Source: Halalkalibacillus halophilus DSM 18494
GTDB lineage: Bacteria; Bacillota; Bacilli; Bacillales; Alkalibacillaceae
Assembly: GCF_000423105.1 (NCBI RefSeq)
Contig: NZ_AUHI01000008.1
Location: forward strand, 1 to 64,000
Reading direction: 5' to 3'
DNA: 64,000 nt
The notes beneath the pieces were generated by a model. That model saw nothing but the letters and a program-made list of their open reading frames with translations. It searched no databases and had not been told where the DNA came from. Shown piece after piece: positions 17,406 to 26,365 of the stretch. The translations under genes were made by a program, and so were the position numbers. The stretch's first letter is position 1. Each line of letters starts with the position of its first letter.

Positions 17406-19406
17406 CTAAGCCTTTAAAGCTTCAATCATTTGTTGCTCATTCCAAACTTCTATATTTAGCGACTCGGCTTTTTCTAATTTAGACCCAGCATCTGCACCTG
17501 CAATTAGTAAATCAGTATTCTTACTAACACTGCCAGTAACTTTTCCGCCTAATGCCTCGATTTGTTTCTTGGCATCATTACGGGACATTTCATCTAATCT
17601 ACCGGTTAATACAATGGTCTTATCGTAAAATTGCGAGTCCGTATCTGCCTCAAATACTTCCCCTAGATACGCCATATTCAGTCCTAACTCTTTTAATTCA
17701 GCAATTAATTCTTCTACTTGTGGTTTAGCGAAATAAGAAGCAATCGAAGAAGCCATTTTCTCGCCGATCTCATCAATAGATTTTATTTCTTCTTCGGATG
17801 CATTTTTTAAATCATCCATATGCTTAAACGCTTGTGCTAAAGTATCTGCCGCTTTATTGCCGACAAAACGTATTCCGAGTCCGAAGAGCAGTCTTTCTAA
17901 AGAGTTCTCCTTAGATGTATCTATTGCTTGTAATAAATTCGAAGCCGACTTCTCGCCCATACGTTCCATCGTTAACAGACGGTCCTTATCCAGCTTATAT
18001 AAATCAGCAATTGTATGAATCAACTCATGATCAAACAATTGTTCAATGACTTTTTCACCTAACCCATCAATGTTCATCGCATTTCTAGAAACGAAATGAA
18101 TTAATCCCTCTTTCAGTTGCGCCGGGCAATTCGGATTAATACAACGCCAAGCAACTTCTCCGTCTATTTTTGCAAGTTCACTATTACATTCAGGGCAGTT
18201 TTCAGGCATTCTGAAAACTTGCTCGTCCCCAGTTCGTTCTTCCGTAATAACCCGAACAACTTCCGGAATAATATCTCCTGCTTTTTTAATTACAACTGTA
18301 TCATTAATGCGGATATCTTTTTCGACAATTAAATCTTCATTATGCAAGGATGCTCGTTGAACCGTTGTACCCGCAACCTGTACTGGTTCTAAAATGGCCG
18401 TTGGTGTAACTGCACCAGTTCTACCAATACTAAGCTCGATTTCCTTCACTTTCGTAATTGCTTCTTCTGCTGGAAATTTATAAGCAATGGCCCATCTTGG
18501 ACTTTTTGCTGTGAATCCAAGCTCTTCTTGAAGTTCAATGGAATCCACTTTTATCACAATTCCATCTATTTCATAATCAAGATTCGCACGTTTTAGCGTC
18601 CAATCTTCTGTATATGCAATAACTTCTTCCATTGTATCAAAAGTTCGAGCTTCTTTGTTTGTTTTAAAGCCTAATTTTTCTAAATAGGACAATCGTTCAC
18701 TGTGAGAAGAAGTCGTCGCAGCTTCCCACTCCCCTACACTATACAAGAATATATCAAGGTTACGCTTTGCTGCGATTTTCGGATCTAACTGTCGAACCGA
18801 GCCAGCAGCAGCATTACGAGGATTCGCAAACTTCTCTTCTCCATTCTTTTCACGCGCTTCATTTAGAGCTAAAAAAGATTTCTGAGGCATGAAAACTTCT
18901 CCGCGCACCTCAATCGCATTATTTTCAGCTATTCGAAGCGGGATATTTCTGACTGTCTTTAAGTTTTGAGTTATATCTTCACCTGTTTTACCGTCCCCTC
19001 GCGTTGCACCTTGGACAAATTCTCCATTTTCATATCTCAAAGAAACAGCTAATCCATCAATCTTCAACTCACATACATAACGAAAATCATCACCTACGCG
19101 CTCTCGAATCCGTCGATCGAAATCGCGTAAATCCTGTGAATCAAAAGCATTTCCAAGACTCAGCATTGGTACACGATGATTTACTTTCACGAATTTATCA
19201 AGCGGTTTTCCACCAACTCGTTGGGAAGGAGAGTCTGCAGTTAAAAGCTCTGGAAACTCCTCTTCCAGCTGAATTAACTCGTTCATCTTTTGATCATAAA
19301 AGGAGTCACTAACAGAAGGTTGATCCAGTACATGGTATTCCTCATTATATTGGTTGATTTCTTCACGTAAAGCTTCGAGTTGTTGTTTCGCTTGTTCCTG
19401 GTTCAT
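17406..19406 (-). CDS. ligA: NAD-dependent DNA ligase
   Basis: 666 aa, normal LigA size. Domain order: Ia helices that bind NMN, adenylation domain with the nucleotidyl Lys115 in CELKIDGLAVS, OB fold, four-Cys zinc finger (CPEC...CINPNC, about residues 405-430), HhH repeats with the GLGIRFVG motif, and a C-terminal BRCT domain (KTIVLTGRLDEMSRNDAKKQ onward). Essential ligase for Okazaki fragment joining and repair. Follows pcrA by 15 bp. Confidence 0.96.
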   Translation of the reverse strand: MNQEQAKQQLEALREEINQYNEEYHVLDQPSVSDSFYDQKMNELIQLEEEFPELLTADSPSQRVGGKPLDKFVKVNHRVPMLSLGNAFDSQDLRDFDRRIRERVGDDFRYVCELKIDGLAVSLRYENGEFVQGATRGDGKTGEDITQNLKTVRNIPLRIAENNAIEVRGEVFMPQKSFLALNEAREKNGEEKFANPRNAAAGSVRQLDPKIAAKRNLDIFLYSVGEWEAATTSSHSERLSYLEKLGFKTNKEARTFDTMEEVIAYTEDWTLKRANLDYEIDGIVIKVDSIELQEELGFTAKSPRWAIAYKFPAEEAITKVKEIELSIGRTGAVTPTAILEPVQVAGTTVQRASLHNEDLIVEKDIRINDTVVIKKAGDIIPEVVRVITEERTGDEQVFRMPENCPECNSELAKIDGEVAWRCINPNCPAQLKEGLIHFVSRNAMNIDGLGEKVIEQLFDHELIHTIADLYKLDKDRLLTMERMGEKSASNLLQAIDTSKENSLERLLFGLGIRFVGNKAADTLAQAFKHMDDLKNASEEEIKSIDEIGEKMASSIASYFAKPQVEELIAELKELGLNMAYLGEVFEADTDSQFYDKTIVLTGRLDEMSRNDAKKQIEALGGKVTGSVSKNTDLLIAGADAGSKLEKAESLNIEVWNEQQMIEALKA

Positions 19407-19421
19407 CGACTGCCCACCTCG

Positions 19422-21659
19422 TTATTCTACTTTTTCAATTGGAGCGAATTGACCTAGTAATCGTTTGATCCCTCTTGGTGCCGGAAAAGCGATATCTAAC
19501 TCTACTTCTTCGCCACTTCCTTCTACTTTCACAACTGTTCCTTCGCCCCACTTCTTATGTTTCACCTTGTCTCCTACTTGATAATCAGATGAAGGAGCTG
19601 TCGTTTTCATCTTTTGAGCTTTTCGTTTAAGCTTATGGCTTTCTTCTTTCTGACTCGATCCAACTAAGTCATTAAAGGCATCTTCTAAAGAATCATTTCC
19701 AAATGAGCCCGCTAACACGCCTTCTTGTTCCAATAAGTCAGTAGGAATTTCCTCAATAAATCTACTCTTCTCATGGAATTGCGTCCGCCCGAAAATTGTC
19801 CGCATCGTTGCATAGGATAAAAACAATTGCTTCTCTGCGCGTGTAATTCCTACATATGCTAATCGTCGCTCTTCTTCCATTTCTTCTTGATCAAAAATCG
19901 AACGGCTATGCGGGAAGATATTTTCCTCCATACCTATTAAGAATACCAATGGAAACTCCAACCCTTTTGCCGCGTGTAAGGTCATTAGTGTAACCTTTTT
20001 ATCTGATTCATCTGTATTATCTAAATCTGAAATTAAGGCTAAGTCTGTTAAAAAAGTAACTAAAGACGGCTTTTCTTCTTCCGTCGCTTCTTCAAACTGT
20101 TTCGTTACTGTTTTAAACTCTTCTAAGTTTTCTAAGCGACCTTGAGATTCAATCGATCGCTCATTTTTAAGCATGAGTTCATAGCCTGTTCTCTCTAACA
20201 CCTGATCGACTATTTCTGTAATCGTTAAAAACTCTTCTTGCTTTCTCCAATTTTCAATCATGCTTCGAAACGACTGAAGTTCTTGACCTGCTTTTTTACT
20301 CACACCAACTAAAGCAACATCACCCGTTGCTTCATACAGCGATAAATCATGCATTTCCGCATGCATCTGTAGCTTGTCGATCGACGTTTTTCCGATACCA
20401 CGCTTCGGTACGTTTACAACACGCATAAAACTGATGTCGTCGTTTGGATTCGCAATCAATCTCAAATAAGCCAGTAAATCCTTAATTTCTTTACGGTCGT
20501 AGAATTTTGTTCCGCCAATAATTTGATAAGGAATATTTGATTTTACAAATACATCCTCCATGGCACGAGACTGGGCATTGGTTCGATATAAAATCGCCAT
20601 CTCATCATAATCAAACTGACCTTCATGTTGCAGGGATTGAATTTGATCAATCACGTAACGTGCTTCCTGCCTTTCATCACTTGCTTGATATAACTTTAAC
20701 TTCATGCCATCTGTATTTTCCGTCCACAGATTTTTGGGTTTACGAGAACTGTTATTTTCAATAATATCGTTCGCTGCTTGAAGGATCGTCTTCGTCGAAC
20801 GATAATTTTGTTCTAAGTAAATGACGCGTGCTTTCGGATAGTCTTCTTCAAAAGATAAAATATTATAAATGTCTGCTCCACGCCATTTGTAGATCGACTG
20901 GTCAGAATCTCCTACCACACAAATATTTTGGAATCTTTCAGCTAACTTTTTCACTAACTCATACTGCGCTTTATTTGTATCTTGGTACTCATCCACATGA
21001 ATATACTGGAAGCGATTTTGGTAATATCGCAAAACTTCCGGCACACGTTCGAATAAGAAGAATGTTTCCATAATTAAACTATCGAAATCTAACGCATCAT
21101 TTTTACGTAAGATGGTTTGATACGTTTCATATAAAGAGGCAAGTTGCTCATCATGATAGTTATTTGCTTGCTGCTTCATCACTGCGGGAGTTATCAGTTG
21201 ATTTTTGGCATTACTAATTGCTCCTAGGACAGCACGAGGGTCCATTTGTTTCGGGTCTATGTTTTGAATCCTAAGGGCTTCTTTCACGACTGTTTTCATG
21301 TCTGTTGCATCATAGATCGCAAAGTTACGATTTATTCCAATCCGGTCCCCATCCCGGCGAAGTATTCGCACACAAAGGGAGTGGAACGTTGACATGATGA
21401 TATCCCTTGCTTCATCGCCAACTAACTTCTCCACACGATGCTTCATTTCTTTCGCCGCTTTATTCGTAAAAGTTATCGCTAGCACATTGTATGGCATAAC
21501 TCCTTTTTCAGCCAGCAAATAGGCAATACGATGGGTAAGCACACGCGTTTTCCCACTCCCCGCACCTGCCATTACCAATAACGGACCTTCTGTATGTTTT
21601 ACCGCTTCTTTTTGTTCTTTATTCATCGATTCTAATATTTCGTTCATTGTTAAACTCAT
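19422..21659 (-). CDS. pcrA: ATP-dependent DNA helicase PcrA (UvrD family)
   Basis: 745 aa. SF1A motifs in order: I MAGAGSGKTRVLTHR, Ia AITFTNKAAKEM, II YIHVDEYQDTNKAQ, III GDSDQSIYKWRGA, IV YRSTKTIL, V TLMTLHAAKGLEFP, VI EERRLAYVGITRAE, then the flexible C-terminal Tudor-like tail that contacts RNA polymerase (VGDKVKHKKWGEGTVV). 3'-5' translocase in repair and rolling-circle replication. The start codon abuts the pcrB stop; an alternative ATG lies four codons in. Confidence 0.96.
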   Translation of the reverse strand: MSLTMNEILESMNKEQKEAVKHTEGPLLVMAGAGSGKTRVLTHRIAYLLAEKGVMPYNVLAITFTNKAAKEMKHRVEKLVGDEARDIIMSTFHSLCVRILRRDGDRIGINRNFAIYDATDMKTVVKEALRIQNIDPKQMDPRAVLGAISNAKNQLITPAVMKQQANNYHDEQLASLYETYQTILRKNDALDFDSLIMETFFLFERVPEVLRYYQNRFQYIHVDEYQDTNKAQYELVKKLAERFQNICVVGDSDQSIYKWRGADIYNILSFEEDYPKARVIYLEQNYRSTKTILQAANDIIENNSSRKPKNLWTENTDGMKLKLYQASDERQEARYVIDQIQSLQHEGQFDYDEMAILYRTNAQSRAMEDVFVKSNIPYQIIGGTKFYDRKEIKDLLAYLRLIANPNDDISFMRVVNVPKRGIGKTSIDKLQMHAEMHDLSLYEATGDVALVGVSKKAGQELQSFRSMIENWRKQEEFLTITEIVDQVLERTGYELMLKNERSIESQGRLENLEEFKTVTKQFEEATEEEKPSLVTFLTDLALISDLDNTDESDKKVTLMTLHAAKGLEFPLVFLIGMEENIFPHSRSIFDQEEMEEERRLAYVGITRAEKQLFLSYATMRTIFGRTQFHEKSRFIEEIPTDLLEQEGVLAGSFGNDSLEDAFNDLVGSSQKEESHKLKRKAQKMKTTAPSSDYQVGDKVKHKKWGEGTVVKVEGSGEEVELDIAFPAPRGIKRLLGQFAPIEKVE

Positions 21660-22370
21660 CTATAATCCACCCTCATTTTGATCCACTTTTTTCACTGCGT
21701 GTACGGTTCGAAGTGCAGCCTTTATATCGTCATATATAATATTTCCAACCACGACCATATCTGCTACTTCCGCCATTTCTGTAGCCTCTTGTTTCGTAGT
21801 GATTCCACCACCATATACAATTAAAGTTTCGTTGACCGCATGTTTCACTTTTTCCACTAAAGCTCTGTCTCCATATGTACCGCTGTATTCCAGATATACA
21901 AATGGCAAATGAAATAAATGCTCTGCCACTTGCGCATAAGCAATGACATCCTCTTCCGTAGGTAAGTTCGCGTTTGTATGTTGATATGCTTTCGATTCAG
22001 GGTTCAACATAATATAACCTTCCACCATCAGCTCTTCCCAATCAATTAATTCACCATATGTTTTAATCGCCTGATGATGTAAGTCAATCATCCATTTTTT
22101 ATCTTGGCTATTTAGAACGGTCGGAATAAAATAAAAGTCAAACCCCGGTGTAACAGACTCCACATTTGACACTTCTAGGACACAAGGAACAGAGTAGCGT
22201 CTCACACTTGCTAGCAAATGAATCGTTTGATCAAGCGTAACATCATCTGTCCCCCCAATAATAATAGCGTCCGTTCCAGATTCACATAACTTCTCTAAAT
22301 CTTCCTCGCTAATTTCTTTGTTCGGATCTAATTTAAATATGTGTCGCCAATTACGGTATTCTTCAATCAC
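21660..22370 (-). CDS. pcrB: Heptaprenylglyceryl-phosphate synthase PcrB
   Basis: 236 aa TIM-barrel prenyltransferase: DAIIIGGTDDVT near residue 35, YLEYSGTYGD and VYGGGITTKQEA phosphate-binding segments, ending VVVGNIIYDD. Transfers a heptaprenyl chain to glycerol-1-phosphate in Bacillales. Length fits the family (about 228). First gene of the pcrB-pcrA-ligA-camS operon, with its stop touching the pcrA start. Confidence 0.92.
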   Translation of the reverse strand: MIEEYRNWRHIFKLDPNKEISEEDLEKLCESGTDAIIIGGTDDVTLDQTIHLLASVRRYSVPCVLEVSNVESVTPGFDFYFIPTVLNSQDKKWMIDLHHQAIKTYGELIDWEELMVEGYIMLNPESKAYQHTNANLPTEEDVIAYAQVAEHLFHLPFVYLEYSGTYGDRALVEKVKHAVNETLIVYGGGITTKQEATEMAEVADMVVVGNIIYDDIKAALRTVHAVKKVDQNEGGL

Positions 22371-22474
22371 TGCGATTCCTCCAACGAACTAATCTATATT
22401 CCTATATTATATCAAAAATCAATGCCTGTTTTCACCGTTTTATCTAAATGGATTTCCTACAATCTAGTTACATG

Positions 22475-22503
22475 TTGAGAACCATGCGAAGATATGCTAC
22501 GAT
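22475..22503 (+). promoter_or_regulatory. Sigma-A-type promoter of glyQS
   Basis: TTGAGA (22475-22480), 17-bp spacer, TACGAT (22498-22503), just ahead of the T-box leader. Confidence 0.65.
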
Positions 22504-22507
22504 AAAT

Positions 22508-22740
22508 AAACAAAATGAATCAAACTAACTATGAAGGATCAATAGTAGCTAATTTCTCTAGCAAAAGCGATTCAGGGGTGGTGAAAGCCTGAAGCTATAC
22601 TTTAGCGAAACGGAAATCCGGAGTTATTTCCATATGAAAGTGGATCTTTTTTTAAAAAGATCAATCAGGGTGGAACCGCGGGAAGCATACTCTCGTCCCT
22701 GGGCTATTTACATAATAGTCCAGAGACGAGAGTTTTTTAT
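22508..22740 (+). promoter_or_regulatory. T-box leader (glycine tRNA-sensing) of glyQS
   Basis: The T-box consensus AGGGTGGAACCGCG is at 22667-22680, in the antiterminator bulge region, followed by a strong terminator (22689-22738). The upstream 150 nt form the stem I/II/III region. Uncharged tRNA-Gly should stabilise the antiterminator and turn on the synthetase. I did not fix the specifier triplet. Confidence 0.93.
22689..22738 (+). terminator. T-box intrinsic terminator
   Basis: ACTCTCGTC... pairs with ...GACGAGAGT around the loop TTTACATAA, followed by TTTTTT. The 5' arm begins right after the T-box sequence, as required for mutually exclusive folding. Confidence 0.9.
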
Positions 22741-22763
22741 TATACTAAAGGAGGCCACTAATT

Positions 22764-24146
22764 ATGGCTAATGAAATGGAACATATTGTTAATCATTGTA
22801 AACACAGAGGATTTGTATTCCAAGGCTCAGAAATCTATGGCGGACTCGCTAACACTTGGGATTACGGCCCTTTAGGAGTAGAGCTAAAAAAGAACTTAAA
22901 AGATGCTTGGTGGAAGAAATTTGTCCAGGAATCGCCATACAATGTAGGACTAGACGCTGCCATTTTAATGAATCCAAAAACATGGGAAGCATCAGGTCAT
23001 CTAGGGAATTTCAACGACCCAATGATCGACTGTAAAGATTGTAAAACGCGTCATCGCGCCGACCACTTAATTGAGACTCACCTTGAGGCGAAAGGTGCCG
23101 AACGTGTTGTGGACGGGCTTCCTTTTGATGAACTGGAAAAAATGATCGCAGATGAAGAAATCACATGTCCAAATTGTGGTTCCACCAATTTCACTGAAAT
23201 CCGCCAGTTCAACTTGATGTTCAAAACACACCAAGGTGTAACGGAAGATAGTTCAGATGAGATTTACATGCGCCCAGAAACAGCTCAAGGGATCTTTGTA
23301 AACTTTAAAAATGTGCAACGCACGATGCGAAAAAAACTGCCATTTGGAATTGCTCAAATCGGAAAAAGTTTCCGTAACGAAATCACACCAGGAAATTTCA
23401 TTTTCCGTACTCGAGAATTCGAACAAATGGAAATGGAGTTCTTCTGTAAACCAGGAGAAGAAATCGAATGGTATGATTATTGGCTAAATTATTGCCATAA
23501 CTGGTTACTCAACTTAGGACTTACCGAAGATAAAATTCGCCGTCGTGTCCATGATGACGATGAATTATCCCATTACAGTAATGCTACTACAGACTTAGAA
23601 TACCAATTCCCATTTGGTTGGGGAGAATTATGGGGTGTCGCATCACGTACCGACTTTGACCTGAAACAACACGCAGAACATAGCGGGGAAGATATGGAAT
23701 ATATTGATCAGCAAACAAATGAACGTTATGTACCTTATGTTATTGAACCTGCATTAGGTGCTGATCGTCTAGCCTTATCTTTCTTAACTGACGCTTATGA
23801 GGAAGAAGAACTTGAAGATGGATCAACACGTACGGTGATGCACTTCCACCCAGCTGTTGCTCCTTATAAAGCTGCAGTCTTTCCACTGTCGAAAAAATTA
23901 TCGGAAGAAGCTCAAGAAGTATTCCAAGATTTAGCAGGCGAGTTCATGGTTGACTATGACGAAGCTGGTTCGATCGGTAAACGCTACCGTCGCCATGACG
24001 AAATCGGAACACCATATTGCATCACGTACGATTTTGATTCTAAAGACGACGGACAAGTCACTGTTCGTAATCGCGACACAATGGAACAGAATCGTATGCC
24101 TATCAGCGAACTAAAAGGCTTTTTAAGAGATAAAATTCAATACTAA
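22764..24146 (+). CDS. glyQS: Glycyl-tRNA synthetase, single-chain (dimeric alpha2) type
   Basis: 460 aa with AAAGGAGG before the ATG. Class II motifs: motif 1 region GLANTWDYGPLGVELKKNL, motif 2 GKSFRNEITPGNFIFRTREF, motif 3 EPALGADRLALSFLTDAY; a CxxC pair in the insertion (CKDCKTR; CPNCGSTN) suggests zinc. This is the single-gene type found in staphylococci and many bacilli rather than the separate GlyQ/GlyS subunits of B. subtilis. Controlled by the T-box leader just upstream. Confidence 0.95.
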   Translation: MANEMEHIVNHCKHRGFVFQGSEIYGGLANTWDYGPLGVELKKNLKDAWWKKFVQESPYNVGLDAAILMNPKTWEASGHLGNFNDPMIDCKDCKTRHRADHLIETHLEAKGAERVVDGLPFDELEKMIADEEITCPNCGSTNFTEIRQFNLMFKTHQGVTEDSSDEIYMRPETAQGIFVNFKNVQRTMRKKLPFGIAQIGKSFRNEITPGNFIFRTREFEQMEMEFFCKPGEEIEWYDYWLNYCHNWLLNLGLTEDKIRRRVHDDDELSHYSNATTDLEYQFPFGWGELWGVASRTDFDLKQHAEHSGEDMEYIDQQTNERYVPYVIEPALGADRLALSFLTDAYEEEELEDGSTRTVMHFHPAVAPYKAAVFPLSKKLSEEAQEVFQDLAGEFMVDYDEAGSIGKRYRRHDEIGTPYCITYDFDSKDDGQVTVRNRDTMEQNRMPISELKGFLRDKIQY

Positions 24147-24149
24147 AGT

Positions 24150-24186
24150 AAATCCTCCCACCAAATAGGATGGGAGGATTATTTTA
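24150..24186. terminator. Bidirectional terminator between glyQS and mgtE
   Basis: AATCCTCCCA / TGGGAGGATT with ATTTTAT on the plus side and a T-rich tail on the minus side, between two convergent genes. Confidence 0.8.
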
Positions 24187-25548
24187 TAACAAATAATCAA
24201 TCATTGATGTCGCAATTGTAAAGTAAATTAACAGTCCTAAAATATCGTTAATCGTCGTAATAAATGGACCAGATGCTACGGCTGGATCAATCTTAAACTT
24301 ATTAATAATGAGGGGAATAAACGAGCCGATCACAGTTGCAATACTTAATGATAAGAAAATAGAAGTACCTACAACACCTGCGAGGATTAAGTTTTGTTCA
24401 TAGAAAATCACAATCAACAATGCTAAAGTAGTAGCACTTCCAACCCCAATCATCATTCCCGCAAACAATTCCCTCCGAAGAACTTTCCAAATATCTTTTC
24501 GTTCAAAAGAACCAATTGCCAAGTTACGCACCATCACTGCTAATGACTGGGTTCCCGTATTCCCTGCTGAGTCCATAATCAAAGGAATAAATGCTGCCAA
24601 TAAAACAATTTGCTCAAGCGTTTCTTCAAATTGACCAATCACCTCAGCCGTTATCAAACCTAAGAACATCAGCATAACGATCCAAGGAGCTCGCTTTTTC
24701 GCTGCGTCAATTGCACTCATGTTCGGATCCGTGGCACCACGAGTAGCCGAGATTTCCCCGATATCCTCTGTCATTTCTTCTTCAATTACATCTAAAATAT
24801 CATCGACAGTAATAATCCCAACAAGCTCATCATCATCTTTCACTACTGGAGCTGCGAGAAAATCATATTTTTGGATTAGGCGCGCCACTTCTTCTTGGTC
24901 TTGGGAAACATGAACCGAAACAACACGGTCACTCATGATTTCAGAGATCGTTTGTGCCGGATCGCTAGTGATTAAATCTCTTAATGAAATTACCCCTGTT
25001 AATTTTCCGGCTTCATCTGTTACATATAAATAATAAATCGTTTCGGCATCAGGACCTTCTTCTCTTAGTCGTTCCATCACCTTACTGATTGTCTCTGTTG
25101 TTTTTAATGAAATATACTCTGTAGCCATTAAAGAACCAGCAGATTCAAATTCATATTCAAGAATCTGCTTCACGCGAGAAGCCATTTTCGCATCCATTTC
25201 ATTCAACACAGAAACGACCTGACTTTCTTCCAGGTCATTTAAAAAATCAGAAACATCATCAGAAGCCATTTCATTTAACGTTGCAATCCACTGCTCCCGG
25301 TTCATCTCTTGCATCATTTGAATTTGTTCTTCTTGCTTTAACCCTTGAAATATATTCGCTAACTGCTTAGCTGTTAAATACTTATAAACCATTTTGCGCA
25401 TTTGAGGCGAGTCTAAATTTTGAAACCATTCGACTCGATCTTGAATATGGAGAGCCATCAACGATTCTCTAAAAGCATCCTCTTTCTCATGACCCAGGTA
25501 CTCATTCAATTGATTAAATTGATTTTGCTTATTTAATTTGCGCATCAT
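24184..25548 (-). CDS. mgtE: Magnesium transporter MgtE
   Basis: 454 aa from ATG 25548, preceded by AAGGAGGG at 10-bp spacing; the longer frame would put that ribosome site inside the gene. Cytosolic N domain (about 1-120), two CBS domains (about 125-250: SLMATEYISL; DRVVSVHVSQDQEEVARL), then five membrane helices with the pore region LIMDSAGNTGTQSLAVMVRN. Mg2+ channel gated by its CBS domains. It has an unusually long leader of more than 750 nt: M-box, two hairpins and a 20-copy repeat array. Confidence 0.93.
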   Translation of the reverse strand: MMRKLNKQNQFNQLNEYLGHEKEDAFRESLMALHIQDRVEWFQNLDSPQMRKMVYKYLTAKQLANIFQGLKQEEQIQMMQEMNREQWIATLNEMASDDVSDFLNDLEESQVVSVLNEMDAKMASRVKQILEYEFESAGSLMATEYISLKTTETISKVMERLREEGPDAETIYYLYVTDEAGKLTGVISLRDLITSDPAQTISEIMSDRVVSVHVSQDQEEVARLIQKYDFLAAPVVKDDDELVGIITVDDILDVIEEEMTEDIGEISATRGATDPNMSAIDAAKKRAPWIVMLMFLGLITAEVIGQFEETLEQIVLLAAFIPLIMDSAGNTGTQSLAVMVRNLAIGSFERKDIWKVLRRELFAGMMIGVGSATTLALLIVIFYEQNLILAGVVGTSIFLSLSIATVIGSFIPLIINKFKIDPAVASGPFITTINDILGLLIYFTIATSMIDYLL

Positions 25549-25612
25549 GTTGTGTAAACCCTCCTTGGCTACCATTTCGTGATGGACTAGTTATTTAGAT
25601 TGATTGCGACAG

Positions 25613-26016
25613 GCGATTGAGCTTTCTGACAGTTGATTGGAGCCTGCTAACGGTTGATTGGGCTTCCTGACGGTTGATTGGAACCCGCTAACGGTTGATT
25701 GGGCTTCCTGACGGTTGATTGGAACCCGCTAACGGTCGATTGGGCTTCCTGACGGTCGATAGGAGCCCGCTGACGGTTGATTGGGCTTCCTCACGGTTGA
25801 TTGCAGCCCGCTGACGGTTGATTGAGCTTTCTCACGGTCGATTGCAGCTCGCTAACAGTTGATTGGGCTTCCTCACGGTTGATTGGAGCCTGCTAACGGT
25901 TGATTAGACTTCCTGACGGTTGATTGGAACCCGCTAACGGCTGATTGGGCTTCCTGACGGCCGATTGGAGCCTGCTAACGGCTGATTGGACTTCCTGACG
26001 GTTGATTGGAACCCGC
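25613..26016 (-). repeat. Phased array C in the mgtE leader (anchor GGTTGATTG, 20 units)
   Basis: TTGATTG-type anchors begin at 25613, 25633, 25654, 25674, 25695, 25715, 25736 and onward to 26002. Spacing alternates 20 and 21, so the true unit is a 41-bp dimer: CGGTTGATTGGGCTTCCTGA followed by a half with GGAACCCGCTAA. Some anchors have single changes (GGTCGAT, GGCTGAT). It lies between the M-box terminators and the mgtE ribosome site and should be transcribed whenever mgtE is. Confidence 0.9.
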
Positions 26017-26045
26017 TTTTCATAATCCAGTTTCATTTACGAATT

Positions 26046-26071
26046 AAAAAATCCACAGAGAAATCTGCGGA
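26046..26071 (-). terminator. Second terminator-like hairpin in the mgtE leader
   Basis: Minus strand CCGCAGA, loop TTTC, TCTGTGG, then ATTTTTT. It lies 23 bp beyond the M-box terminator and before the repeat array. Confidence 0.6.
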
Positions 26072-26093
26072 GAAATGATCATACTTCCTATTC

Positions 26094-26131
26094 AAAAAAG
26101 CATTCTTTTCAATAAGGAGAAAAGAATGCTT
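26094..26131 (-). terminator. M-box intrinsic terminator
   Basis: Minus strand AAGCATTCTTTTC / GAAAAGAATGCTT (13-bp perfect stem) followed by TTTT. Forms the expression platform directly after the M-box aptamer. Confidence 0.88.
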
Positions 26132-26139
26132 GATTAATA

Positions 26140-26316
26140 AGCTTCAGAAAAAGCATTTCCTCCAATCGTTTGAGCTTTAGCACTGTATGGCATAGGAAAA
26201 ATTCCAGCTACATTAAAAACTACCTTATGTCGATAGTCCCTGCTGACCCATTGGCGTCTTTGGACGTTTTTGGGCAGTAGCGTTTCTCCAAACAGGAGCC
26301 TCACCTAACGAGGATT
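26140..26316 (-). promoter_or_regulatory. M-box (ykoK-type) Mg2+ riboswitch of mgtE
   Basis: The minus strand shows the M-box landmarks: CGTTAGGTGAGGCTCCTG, GGAGAAACGCTACTGCCCA, CGCCAATGGGTCA, ATGTAGCTGG, CCTATGCCATACAGTGCTAA and ACGATTGG. High Mg2+ should favour the terminator and stop mgtE transcription. Confidence 0.95.
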
Positions 26317-26335
26317 ATTTGATTTGTTATTTTTA

Positions 26336-26364
26336 ATGATAAAAAATATGTTACTATTTGTCAA
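26336..26364 (-). promoter_or_regulatory. Sigma-A-type promoter of the M-box/mgtE transcript
   Basis: Minus strand TTGACA (26359-26364), 17-bp spacer, TATCAT (26336-26341), about 20 bp ahead of the M-box. Its -35 region touches the uppP stop codon (26366). Confidence 0.75.
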
Positions 26365-26365
26365 T

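Noticed and set aside
22508..22740. tRNA gene in the glyQS leader
   Set aside because: The folded region is a T-box leader; no cloverleaf or T-loop TTCGA sequence is present.
25613..26016. CRISPR array
   Set aside because: Units are degenerate 41-bp dimers with no identical repeat/unique spacer split, and there are no cas genes. The same holds for the other arrays.
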